From: Bacillota bacterium
Lineage (GTDB): Bacteria; Bacillota; Clostridia; Lachnospirales; Lachnospiraceae
NCBI GenBank assembly: GCA_023392995.1
Contig: JAEWMZ010000109.1
Span: forward strand, 1 to 21,958
DNA: 21,958 nt
Direction of reading: 5' to 3'
The position numbers and the translations under genes are program-made. The notes under the pieces were generated by a model that was not told the origin of the DNA, searched no databases, and saw only the letters and a program-made list of their open reading frames with translations. This document shows positions 1-7,279 of the stretch, one piece after another (within the stretch, counting starts at the first letter, position 1; every line of letters starts with the position of its first letter).

Positions 1-19
1 AATTCAGGCCAAATTACTG

Positions 20-766
20 CTATTTGCTTGTATGTGCCGCAATAATTTCGTCCATTTTACCGCTCTTCTTTAAATCATCAATTACCGCATTAATTTTATC
101 CAATAAATCTTTATTGCCCTTCTTTACAGCAATTGCATATTTATCCTGGAATAAGTTGCCATCCATAATTGCTAATTCCGGATTCGCTTCCACTAATTCC
201 TCAGCTGGAAACTGGTCCATAACAATACAATCGATTTTGCCATTCTTTAAATCCTCAGAAGCCTGCGCAAATTTTGTATAGCGCTTAACTTCCTTAGCCT
301 GGGCATTCTCATCCATCCAGAAATCTGCGATATTTCCCTGCTGAACGCCAACAATCTTATCCGTAAGACCTTCCGCATCCACAGTTGCAATGGCAGGATT
401 TGCTGCATTAACAACAACTACCTCAGTTGAATCAACATATTCTGTTGAGAAATCCATAATCTTAGCACGCTCTGCATCTACAGATACACCGGCTGCCACA
501 AAATCAACGGTACCCTTTTGAACTGCAAGTAAGGCACCATCAAAATCCATGTTCTTAATTACTAATTCTTTTCCCAGACTATCTGCAACTGCCTGTGCAA
601 TATCCATATCAACACCAACTACTTTGTCACCATCCATGTACTCATAGGGTGCAAAGCCAGCTTCTGTGCCAACAATAATCGTATTACTCTCTGCTTTTTT
701 ACAGCCTGTAAATAAGGTTGCAGCCATAGCTGTAACCATCAGTATACCAACTAACTTTTTTTTCAT
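20..766 (-). CDS. ABC transporter substrate-binding lipoprotein, amino-acid type
   Basis: A 248-residue extracellular solute-binding protein of family 3, the type that feeds polar amino acids to an ABC importer. It opens with a lysine-rich signal peptide and a lipobox (LFTGC, Cys22), so it should be lipid-anchored outside the membrane. Family features follow: a GTEAGFAPYEY opening to the mature domain, VGVDMDIAQAVA, DFVAAGVSV and VGVQQGNIADFW. An ATG 33 bases further upstream is open, but the start at 766 has an AAGGAG site at 775-780 and begins directly at the signal peptide. The stop is near the window edge, so permease and ATPase genes could follow outside. I found no convincing promoter in the 250 bases upstream. 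The ligand cannot be read from sequence; an amino acid such as cystine, glutamine or arginine is inferred from the family. Confidence 0.92.
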   Translation of the reverse strand: MKKKLVGILMVTAMAATLFTGCKKAESNTIIVGTEAGFAPYEYMDGDKVVGVDMDIAQAVADSLGKELVIKNMDFDGALLAVQKGTVDFVAAGVSVDAERAKIMDFSTEYVDSTEVVVVNAANPAIATVDAEGLTDKIVGVQQGNIADFWMDENAQAKEVKRYTKFAQASEDLKNGKIDCIVMDQFPAEELVEANPELAIMDGNLFQDKYAIAVKKGNKDLLDKINAVIDDLKKSGKMDEIIAAHTSK

Positions 767-815
767 AATCCACTCTCCTTTTATAAATATATATATCATT
801 AAGTAACTGCGAGGC

Positions 816-986
816 TTAAAATTGCTGTTTCTTTATATAATCGAATCGGGCTCCTAAACGAATCCCGCCCTGTCCTCCGGGAGCTTCATAGCTTAAAGAA
901 GGTATTTTATCAACTGTACAAAATCTATATCCATAGCGTTTCGCAATTTCCTAAGAAATAATAATATCATTTGTAATCAATTTGTC
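816..986 (-). pseudogene. Decayed C-terminal fragment of an unrecognised protein
   Basis: Between cheW and the binding-protein gene the minus strand holds about 56 protein-like codons broken by one in-frame TAG at 951-953. The last 44 codons read as a normal globular C-terminus, with segments such as EIAKRYGYRFCTVDK, PSLSYEAPGGQGG and IRLGARFDYIKK, and end in TAA at 816-818. About 11 sensible codons precede the TAG (DKLITNDIIIS), and another stop sits at 987-989. There is no start codon with a ribosome binding site. This suggests the tail of a gene lost by deletion and point mutation. I do not recognise the family. Chance coding is possible, but the glycine-rich and aromatic-rich composition differs from the AT-rich spacers around it. 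Confidence 0.4.
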
Positions 987-1011
987 TTAACTTATGCTTC
1001 TTATCTGACTG

Positions 1012-1488
1012 TCAGTCAGCTTTGCTGCTCATAAATCCCATCTCCGACTTCATCATTGCTTCCTCTTCCTGCGCCATTATCTTATTTTGGTCAAGTCCAA
1101 GAATCAGTCTGCCATCCACATTCGTAACAAATTTTACATAGGAGGTGTTTAAACTTTTTAGTATGGGTGGGAAATCATTTAACTGGTTCTGCTCCAGTTG
1201 TATAATCTCTTTCATTTGGTCAACTTCATACGCCACCAGCATCCCGCTTGTCTTCGTTATAATATAACGCGTATTATCATCGGTAGGAACATCCGGAAGG
1301 CCAAATTTTCTGCGAAGACTATAAACCGGTATCGTCTCTCCTCTTAATTGAATAATTCCTTTAAAATTATTTGGGATATTAGCCACCGGCAAAATAGGAA
1401 TGACCTTTTCAATGGTATTAACATCCATGATATCAAATCCGTACTCCCTATCTCCAAGAGCGAAGACCGCTTGTTTTGTACTTTGCAT
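1012..1488 (-). CDS. cheW: Chemotaxis coupling protein CheW
   Basis: A 158-residue single-domain CheW protein, the cytoplasmic adaptor that links methyl-accepting receptors to the histidine kinase CheA. Sequence support includes the opening strand QAVFALGDREYGFDI, the segment IIQLRGETIPVYSLRRKFG (residues about 45-63), which is the classic CheW core, and VKFVTNVDGRLILGLDQNKI near the C-terminus. The last 20 residues form a charged, methionine-rich tail. The ATG has a strong AAGGAGGG site about 7 bases upstream. It stands alone, not in a chemotaxis operon, downstream of prfB with a structured 142-base spacer. A sigma-D-like motif lies upstream. A CheV-like protein would carry a receiver domain, which is absent here. 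Confidence 0.93.
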   Translation of the reverse strand: MQSTKQAVFALGDREYGFDIMDVNTIEKVIPILPVANIPNNFKGIIQLRGETIPVYSLRRKFGLPDVPTDDNTRYIITKTSGMLVAYEVDQMKEIIQLEQNQLNDFPPILKSLNTSYVKFVTNVDGRLILGLDQNKIMAQEEEAMMKSEMGFMSSKAD

Positions 1489-1525
1489 AATTAACCCTCC
1501 TTAAGGATTTTATCTTATGATACAA

Positions 1526-1551
1526 GTATCAGATGCTGCTCTTTCCCTTTA
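1526..1551 (-). promoter_or_regulatory. Possible sigma-D-type promoter of cheW
   Basis: On the minus strand TAAA (1548-1551) and CTGATAC (1526-1532) are 15 bases apart, about 38 bases before the cheW start. The motility sigma factor prefers TAAA, about 16 bases, then CCGATAT, so this is a partial match. No sigma-A promoter is obvious here. The -10 element overlaps a small TGATAC/GTATCA palindrome at 1518-1531. Confidence 0.3.
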
Positions 1552-1580
1552 CGAAAGAGCACTGCGTGCTGCGTCATACC
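1538..1580 (-). other. Two hairpins in the prfB-cheW spacer
   Basis: A perfect 8-bp stem (GCTCTTTC at 1538-1545 with GAAAGAGC at 1553-1560, 7-base loop) is followed by a 5-bp stem GCGTC/GACGC around 1571-1585. Neither has a U-tract on either strand, so these are not standard terminators. They could be the end of the prfB transcript or leader structure for cheW. Confidence 0.45.
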
Positions 1581-1630
1581 GACGCTTCCCTGCAACGCAA
1601 ATTCCGATTATTATCACATGGTAGTCATTC

Positions 1631-2747
1631 TTAACTAATGGAACTCTGTGCATTCCATTTTAAATATGCGTTGATAAATGGATCCAGATTACCGTCCAGG
1701 ACATTAATTGCATTCCCTACTTCCTCATTCGTACGATGATCCTTCACTAGTGTATATGGCTGCATTACATAGGATCTGATTTGATTTCCCCATGCAATAT
1801 CCTTAACTTCCCCGCGGATGCCTGATATTTTCTCTTGATTCTCCTGCTGCTTCAGTAAATATAGCTTTGCTTTCAGCATTTTCATAGCTTTATCTTTATT
1901 CTGCAGCTGCGAACGTTCATTTTGACATTGCACTACCGTATTGGTTGGCAAATGAGTAATTCGAATTGCCGAAGAAGTTTTATTTACATGCTGACCACCG
2001 GCGCCACTTGACCGGTAAGTATCAATTCGCAGCTCTTCCTCATTGATTTCAAAGTCAATATCCTCTTCAATATCCGGCATTACGTCACAAGACACAAAGG
2101 AGGTCTGACGCTTTCCTGCTGCATTAAAAGGTGATATTCGCACAAGACGATGTACACCTCGCTCCGACTTTAGATATCCATAGGCATTTATACCATTGAT
2201 CTGTAGTGTCACAGATTTAAAGCCTGCTTCATCCCCATCCAGAAAATCAATCATTTCTGTGGTAAAGCCTTTTTTATCTGCCCAGCGTTGATACATTCTG
2301 CATAACATGCTTGCCCAGTCACAGCTTTCTGTTCCTCCTGCACCGGCATGCAATGTTAATATGGCATTATATTTATCATATTCTCCGGATAGCAGGGTTT
2401 TCAGCTTTAGTTCATCCAGGGTAGTTGTAAATACATTCAAAGCCTCTTCAATCTCAGGAATCAGGCTTTCATCGTTTTCCTCATAGCCCATTTGAATCAG
2501 CGTCTGAACATCCTCATAGTCCCTTTTAAGATGCTCATATTCTTCGATGACATCCTTAAGATTCTTCAGCTCCTTCATAAAGCCCTGGGCACGATCAGCA
2601 TCATCCCAGAAGCCATGTTCCTCCATGGTTTGTTCAATCTCTGTCACGCGATCTTTCTTTTTCGCGAGGTCAAAGTGAATCCCCCACTTCAATTAATGGT
2701 TTTTCATAAGTACTAAGCGTATATTTAAACTGATCCAATTCTACCAC
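1631..2747 (-). CDS. prfB: Peptide chain release factor 2 (RF2), programmed frameshift
   Basis: RF2 recognises UGA and UAA stop codons in the ribosomal A site and triggers peptide release. The main reading frame shows the RF2-specific SPF anticodon-like motif (RISPFNAAGKRQ) and the universal GGQ motif (SSGAGGQHVNK). The true start is not in that frame. A GTG at 2745-2747 with a GAGGTG site at 2753-2758 opens a 25-codon reading frame (VVELDQFKYTLSTYEKPL...) that ends at an in-frame UGA at 2670-2672. A +1 shift on CUU-UGA-C joins it to DLAKKKDR..., giving about 371 residues, normal for RF2. The interval 1631-2747 therefore needs a +1 join. It lies downstream of secA but has its own promoter and a leader of about 200 bases. 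No U-tract terminator was seen downstream. Confidence 0.96.
2670..2687 (-). promoter_or_regulatory. prfB +1 programmed frameshift site
   Basis: Minus strand, in order: GTG GGG GAT TCA CTT TGA C. The slippery CUU is followed by in-frame UGA and C, as in other bacterial prfB genes, so low RF2 favours the shift and full-length RF2 (autoregulation known for the family). The Shine-Dalgarno-like GGGGG lies 5 bases before CUU, rather than the 3 bases in the E. coli site (AGGGGG UAU CUU UGA). Confidence 0.92.
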
Positions 2748-2929
2748 TAAATCACCTCTTTTTTTATATGATATCAACTCAAAAGCTCCTATAATGCAGA
2801 ACTACAGGCCGGAATTACATGCACTACCAGCAGTACTTACTGCTTCTTTTGCCATTAGCAATTCTTAACTTCTGACAAACGCTACTATCCTTTATGCCTT
2901 ATATTCTAATTACAGGAAGCCATAATTAC

Positions 2930-2969
2930 GTTCTGCGATATAATATATGTCGATATTATATCGCAGAAC
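2930..2969. repeat. 17-bp perfect inverted repeat over the prfB promoter
   Basis: Arms at 2930-2946 and 2953-2969 are exact complements (GTTCTGCGATATAATAT and its reverse complement) around a 6-base centre. No U-tract follows on either strand, which argues against a terminator. The arm at 2953-2969 contains the minus-strand -10 box of prfB, so the dyad covers roughly -17 to about +18 of that promoter. It could be an operator or a transcript-start hairpin. Confidence 0.85.
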
Positions 2970-2983
2970 TAATAATAATTCAA
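2955..2983 (-). promoter_or_regulatory. Sigma-A promoter of prfB
   Basis: Minus strand TTGAAT (2978-2983), 17-base spacer, TATAAT (2955-2960). It lies 31 bases past the secA stop and about 200 bases before the prfB GTG. The -10 lies in one arm of a long perfect dyad. It implies separate transcription of prfB from secA. Confidence 0.75.
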
Positions 2984-3013
2984 TTGTTTTTGTATAATAA
3001 TTCACCTGGAATA

Positions 3014-5587
3014 TTATGCATTTCTGCCGCAGCAATGTTTGTATTTTCTGCCGCTTCCGCATGGGCAAGGATCATTCGGCTGTACTTTCTTTCCAGCCCT
3101 CTTCACAGGAGCATTTGCAACACTGTCATCCTTATTGGTTCCGGTTACTTTTGCTACCTGCTCACGTTCTACCTTCTGTTCAATACGTACATGCAGGAGC
3201 GCTTTGACGGTATCCTCACGAATTGCATTGATCATGGAATCAAACATATCAAAGCCCTGGAATTTATATTCCACAACAGGCTGGCGCTGGCCATAAGCCA
3301 TCAATCCAATGCCCTGACGCAGTTGATCCATATCATCGATATGATCCATCCACTTACGGTCAATTACCTTCAATAAGATCACTCGCTCGATCTCTCTGAT
3401 TTGTTCAATCTCAGGGAATTCCAGCTCTTTCTCTTCATAAAGCTTAACTGCATCCTCTTTCAGAAGCTGAATCAGATCATTCTTCTTCATTCCGCGCAGC
3501 TGCTCCGGTGTAAAGGAGATATTGGGCAACGGAATAATCGGAAGCAGCATTTCGCCAAGCTCACCAAAATTCCAGTCCTGGGGACTCTGATCCTCACTGA
3601 TGCAGGTATTCACGCTATCTTCTACAATCTCTGTTATCATGCGATAAATTGTATCACGCATGCTTTCTCCATCCAGAACCTTTCTTCTTTCCGCATAAAT
3701 AATTTCTCTCTGTTCATTATTTACCTGGTCGTATTCCAATAAGTTCTTTCTGATACCGTAATTATTATTTTCTATTTTTTTCTGAGCTCTTTCGATTGCG
3801 TTGCTCAGCATCTTATGCTCGATCTGCTCTCCCTCCGGTAAGCCCAGAGAATTGAACATCGTCATCAAACGCTCAGAACCAAAGAGTCTCATCAGATCAT
3901 CTTCCAGGGAAATAAAGAAACGGGATTCACCAGGGTCACCCTGTCTTCCGGCACGTCCGCGCAGCTGATTATCAATACGTCTGGCCTCATGCCGCTCTGT
4001 ACCAATAATTTTCAAGCCTCCGACTTCTTTTACACCTTCGCCAAGCTTGATATCGGTACCACGACCTGCCATATTGGTAGCGATCGTAACCGCACCATAC
4101 TGACCTGCATCAGCAACAATTTCCGCCTCCAGCTCATGGAATTTAGCATTCAATACCTTATGAGGCACATTATGTTTTTTCAGGATATCACTAATTTCTT
4201 CAGATGATTCAATTGTAATGGTACCCACCAAAACCGGCTGTCCTTTTTTATGAGCTGCAATGATCTCATTAATAATTGCTCCCAGTTTTTCTTTTCTGGT
4301 TTTATAAACCGCATCTTGTTGATCAATACGGGCTACAGAGAGATTGGTCGGAACCTCAATAACGTCCATTCCGTAGATTTCTCTGAATTCCTTCTCTTCT
4401 GTTAACGCGGTACCGGTCATACCGGATTTTTTCTTATATTTATTAAAGAAGTTCTGGAACGTAATGGTTGCCAGTGTCTTACTCTCTCTTTTTACCTTTA
4501 CGTTTTCCTTTGCTTCAATTGCCTGATGCAGGCCATCACTGTAGCGTCTGCCTGGCATAATACGGCCGGTAAATTCATCAACGATTAAAACCTCGTCATC
4601 TTTTACCACGTAATCCTTGTCCCTGGCCATTAAGTTATGAGCGCGTAAAGCAAGTATGATGTTGTGCTGAATCTCTAAATTCTCAGAATCAGCTAGATTC
4701 TCCAGATTAAAGAATTTCTCAACCTTCTTCACACCTTCTTCTGTAAGATGAACATTCTTTTCTTTTTCATTTACAATGAAATCGCCGGTTTCCTCAATGT
4801 CTTCCTTCATCAAAGCAGCCATCTTTGTTAATTCTGCACTGGCCTCGCCTCGTTTCAGCTGTCTGGCAATGATATCACATACGCGATAAAGATCGGTTGA
4901 CTTGCCGCTCTGACCTGAGATAATGAGTGGTGTTCTAGCCTCATCAATTAAGATCGAGTCAACCTCATCGATGATCGCATAGTTAAGCTCTCTTTGAACC
5001 AGCTGCTCTTTATATATAACCATATTATCTCTTAGGTAATCAAATCCAAGTTCGTTATTTGTGGCATATGTGATGTCACAGGCATATGCTTCTTTTCTTT
5101 CTTCCTTTTCAATGCTATTTAAGATAACGCCAACGGACAGACCTAAAAACTCATGTATTTTACCCATCCACTCAGCATCACGCTTTGCAAGATAGTCGTT
5201 TACAGTAACAACATGTACACCTTTACCGTCCAAAGCATTCAGATAGGATGGTAAGGTTGCCACTAATGTCTTTCCTTCACCGGTACGCATTTCTGTGATA
5301 CGTCCCTGATGAAGTATAATACCGCCTATTAATTGAACACGATAATGTCTAAGTCCGATTACTCTCTTCGCAGCTTCACGTACAGTTGCATAAGCCTCTA
5401 CTAATATATCATCTAAAGTCTCTCCATTTTTGAGTCTGTTTTTAAATTCGGTTGTTTTTGCTTTTAACTCTTCATCCGATAATTTTATAAATTCCGGTTC
5501 TAATGCTTCGATTTTATCTACAATCGGTAAAATTCGTTTTACTTCGCGTTCACTATGAGTTCCAAAAATCTTTTCTACTACGCCCAT
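3014..5587 (-). CDS. secA: Preprotein translocase ATPase SecA
   Basis: The 857-residue motor of the Sec pathway, which drives unfolded preproteins through SecYEG using ATP. Visible motifs are Walker A TGEGKT (about residues 102-107), the DEAD-type Walker B IIDEVDSILIDEART (about 205-219), TNMAGRGTDIKLG and the motif VI region QLRGRAGRQGDPGESRF. The C-terminus carries the zinc-binding tail CPCGSGRKYKHCCG that binds SecB or ribosomes in other species. Length and domain order are normal, with a preprotein cross-linking region between the two ATPase halves and a helical scaffold after them. The ATG at 5585-5587 has an AGGAG site 9 to 10 bases upstream. It is flanked by hpf upstream and prfB downstream, each with its own promoter; no U-tract terminator is visible after secA. 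Confidence 0.98.
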   Translation of the reverse strand: MGVVEKIFGTHSEREVKRILPIVDKIEALEPEFIKLSDEELKAKTTEFKNRLKNGETLDDILVEAYATVREAAKRVIGLRHYRVQLIGGIILHQGRITEMRTGEGKTLVATLPSYLNALDGKGVHVVTVNDYLAKRDAEWMGKIHEFLGLSVGVILNSIEKEERKEAYACDITYATNNELGFDYLRDNMVIYKEQLVQRELNYAIIDEVDSILIDEARTPLIISGQSGKSTDLYRVCDIIARQLKRGEASAELTKMAALMKEDIEETGDFIVNEKEKNVHLTEEGVKKVEKFFNLENLADSENLEIQHNIILALRAHNLMARDKDYVVKDDEVLIVDEFTGRIMPGRRYSDGLHQAIEAKENVKVKRESKTLATITFQNFFNKYKKKSGMTGTALTEEKEFREIYGMDVIEVPTNLSVARIDQQDAVYKTRKEKLGAIINEIIAAHKKGQPVLVGTITIESSEEISDILKKHNVPHKVLNAKFHELEAEIVADAGQYGAVTIATNMAGRGTDIKLGEGVKEVGGLKIIGTERHEARRIDNQLRGRAGRQGDPGESRFFISLEDDLMRLFGSERLMTMFNSLGLPEGEQIEHKMLSNAIERAQKKIENNNYGIRKNLLEYDQVNNEQREIIYAERRKVLDGESMRDTIYRMITEIVEDSVNTCISEDQSPQDWNFGELGEMLLPIIPLPNISFTPEQLRGMKKNDLIQLLKEDAVKLYEEKELEFPEIEQIREIERVILLKVIDRKWMDHIDDMDQLRQGIGLMAYGQRQPVVEYKFQGFDMFDSMINAIREDTVKALLHVRIEQKVEREQVAKVTGTNKDDSVANAPVKRAGKKVQPNDPCPCGSGRKYKHCCGRNA

Positions 5588-5641
5588 ATTCGGTTCACTC
5601 CTGTACTGCTACTTATTCGATTTAAAAATCGTTCAACTGAT

Positions 5642-5670
5642 ATTGTACCATTTCATTACTTACTATTCAA
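5642..5670 (-). promoter_or_regulatory. Sigma-A promoter of secA
   Basis: Minus strand TTGAAT (5665-5670), 17-base spacer, TACAAT (5642-5647), about 55 bases before the secA ATG. A small palindrome CGATTT-AA-AAATCG (5618-5631) lies in the short leader. Confidence 0.75.
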
Positions 5671-5752
5671 CTTAATTTTATATCGTTCCCAGAAGCATTC
5701 TTTCATATCCAGGAAGCTTTTCAGTCTTTTTTGACTGATTTCATAAACCCAG

Positions 5753-5775
5753 CAGGAACACAGCTTTAGTTCCTG
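5753..5775. other. Hairpin upstream of the secA promoter
   Basis: Arms CAGGAAC (5753-5759) and GTTCCTG (5769-5775) are exact complements. A second stem TCAGTC/GACTGA encloses a T-run at about 5721-5738. Neither forms a clear terminator. The 373 bases between secA and hpf otherwise hold the secA promoter, an 11-bp tandem repeat and the hpf terminator. Confidence 0.4.
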
Positions 5776-5823
5776 TAATATAAACCACATCATACCACAT
5801 GTTTGCTAATCGGTAAAGTGAAA

Positions 5824-5845
5824 GGTTTATGAACGGTTTATGAAC
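5824..5845. repeat. 11-bp tandem repeat upstream of secA
   Basis: GGTTTATGAAC occurs twice with no gap (5824-5834, 5835-5845). Read on the minus strand it gives TTCATA-N5-TTCATA, the one-turn direct repeat geometry bound by OmpR/PhoB-type response regulators. It lies about 155 bases upstream of the secA -35 box and 40 bases past the hpf terminator. Confidence 0.6.
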
Positions 5846-5885
5846 ATTTTCTCAACAACCAATCGCTAAAACTGATTTTTATCGT

Positions 5886-5929
5886 AAAAAAGCAGGATAC
5901 TTTTTATGCGTGCACAAAAAATATCCTGC
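5886..5929 (-). terminator. Terminator of hpf
   Basis: Stem GCAGGATA/TATCCTGC (5892-5899 with 5922-5929), extended inward by A-T pairs past one mismatch, followed on the minus strand by six U residues (5886-5891). It lies 32 bases after the hpf stop. Confidence 0.9.
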
Positions 5930-5960
5930 CATGATTCCTTCACTTTTCTGATCTCGAATC

Positions 5961-6488
5961 CTAGAATTCCGGCTCAATTAGACCATAAGTATTGCCTTTT
6001 CTTTTATAAACCACATTCACTTCATCCGTATGGGCATTGCGGAATACATAAAAGTTATGTCCCAACAATTCCATCTGTACGCAAGCTTCTTCTGCATCCA
6101 TCGGCTTAATTGCAAAACGTTTGGTTTTTACAATTTTTACAGCATCATCCTCAAAATAGTCATCCTCAATAAATGTCTGATTAAAGTTTGAGGAAGCTTG
6201 TTTATGATCAATTAATTTGTTCTTGTATTTTCTGAGCTGACGCTCAATGATTTCTTCTACTAAATCAATGGACACATACATATCATTACTTACTTGCTCA
6301 GCTCTTATTATATTACCTTTAACTGGTATTGTTACCTCGATTTTCTGCCTTTCTTTTTCAACGCTGAGTGTTACATGAATTTCAGTGTCAGGAGTAAAGT
6401 ATCTCTCAAGTTTACCGATCTTTTCATATACAGCTGTCTTCAATCCCTCTGTTACATCAATATTCTTACCGCTGATTATATAACGCAT
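5961..6488 (-). CDS. hpf: Ribosome hibernation-promoting factor, long form
   Basis: A 175-residue long-form HPF (also called RaiA/YvyD), which binds the small subunit and drives 70S ribosomes into inactive 100S dimers under stress or in stationary phase. The N-terminal S30AE domain (about 1-100) starts RYIISGKNIDVTEGLK and contains HVTLSVEKERQKIEVTI. After a linker, the C-terminal dimerisation domain (about 121-175) reads RFAIKPMDAEEACVQMELLGHNFYVFRNA, typical of the long form. The frame is open 25 codons further upstream, but the ATG at 6486-6488 matches the family start and has an AAGGAG site about 9 bases away. The gene has its own promoter and terminator and sits next to secA as in many Firmicutes. 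Confidence 0.96.
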   Translation of the reverse strand: MRYIISGKNIDVTEGLKTAVYEKIGKLERYFTPDTEIHVTLSVEKERQKIEVTIPVKGNIIRAEQVSNDMYVSIDLVEEIIERQLRKYKNKLIDHKQASSNFNQTFIEDDYFEDDAVKIVKTKRFAIKPMDAEEACVQMELLGHNFYVFRNAHTDEVNVVYKRKGNTYGLIEPEF

Positions 6489-6545
6489 TATGACCAACTC
6501 CTTTTTGACTTTCTTCTTAGCAAGAAAACTTCTTTTGCTAGCTTC

Positions 6546-6574
6546 ATTATAACATAATCCCAAAGAAGTGACAA
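6546..6574 (-). promoter_or_regulatory. Sigma-A promoter of hpf
   Basis: Minus strand TTGTCA (6569-6574), 17-base spacer, TATAAT (6546-6551) with an extended -10 TG. The leader of about 50 bases contains a short hairpin TAGCAA/TTGCTA. Confidence 0.8.
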
Positions 6575-6861
6575 GCTACTTTGTTTCAATTTGGCAGATT
6601 TGGCACCGATTAATACATTTCATAGTAAATTTCTGCACAAATATACACCTTATTCCACTATTTTCAATATATTCAAGATTATTTTGTGATTGACATGCTG
6701 TTTTTTACTAAATTTCAGATGCCTTTTATTATTATCCGACAATAAGATAGTCAAGCAGAAAAATCAAAGTTTTTGCCCTATCCTATCGATTTATCATAAG
6801 TTACAAAACGCACTTTCGTAATTGACACGAATATTGTCGTCCGACACAAGTAGTGACTTTC

Positions 6862-7183
6862 TGTGGATAATGTGGATAACTTGGTGTATAACTTTCATTT
6901 TATATAAATAATGGGCTTCCAGGCTGTGGATAACTTCTTGATAAGTCTCCTCGTCCAATTGTGAAATTTCCTTCCTTTTCCTTTTTTCACAATCTTGTTG
7001 TGCAAATTGTACATGCTTATCATTGTCAATAGGCCTTTACTCTATTTTTATCAAAATGAAAAATGCATGAAAATTAACTCAAATCCATTCAATTTATCTT
7101 TTATTGCTATATTTATTATAATATTTAGAATTTAAGGTAAAAAGCCAAAAAACTCTTTTTTGACCATTTTTTAGTTATCCACA
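6862..7183. promoter_or_regulatory. Cluster of four perfect DnaA boxes in a gene-free AT-rich region
   Basis: The consensus DnaA box TTATCCACA occurs as its complement TGTGGATAA at 6862-6870, 6871-6879 (directly adjacent) and 6925-6933, and in the opposite orientation at 7175-7183. A weaker copy (7 of 9) lies at 6883-6891. By chance about 0.2 perfect sites are expected in the whole window on both strands. The gene-free stretch 6489-7279 is AT-rich, and I see no ORF with a ribosome binding site in it. No dnaA, dnaN or rpmH is nearby, and genes on both sides run the same way, so a DnaA-titration or regulatory cluster is more likely than the main origin. Confidence 0.75.
6958..6993. repeat. 9-bp inverted repeat with pyrimidine loop
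   Basis: ATTGTGAAA (6958-6966) and TTTCACAAT (6985-6993) are exact complements around an 18-base loop made almost entirely of C and T. It lies among the DnaA boxes. It could be a protein-binding dyad; the function is unknown. Confidence 0.5.
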
Positions 7184-7204
7184 GCCTGAATTATAAATCG
7201 GTAT

Positions 7205-7246
7205 AAAAAAAGCTATCCGAAAACGATGTTCATCAATTCAGATAGC
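7205..7246 (-). terminator. Terminator of the PilZ gene
   Basis: Stem GCTATC plus GAA with one G-U pair (7212-7221 with 7237-7246), followed on the minus strand by seven U residues (7205-7211). It lies 34 bases after the PilZ stop. Confidence 0.85.
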
Positions 7247-7279
7247 CTGTTTCTATATGATTCACTTATTCTTTTATTA

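Noticed and set aside
2930..2969. Rho-independent terminator of secA
   Set aside because: The stem is strong but AT-rich, and neither strand has a U-run after it; the overlap with a good promoter fits an operator or leader hairpin better.
2894..3376. A 160-codon plus-strand ORF over the secA 3' end
   Set aside because: It is antisense to the conserved SecA C-terminus and runs through the prfB promoter dyad; no start signal and no family features.
6575..7204. Main chromosomal origin oriC
   Set aside because: The DnaA boxes fit, but dnaA, dnaN and rpmH are absent and gene orientation does not switch, so an accessory DnaA-binding locus is more likely. Not excluded without whole-genome skew.
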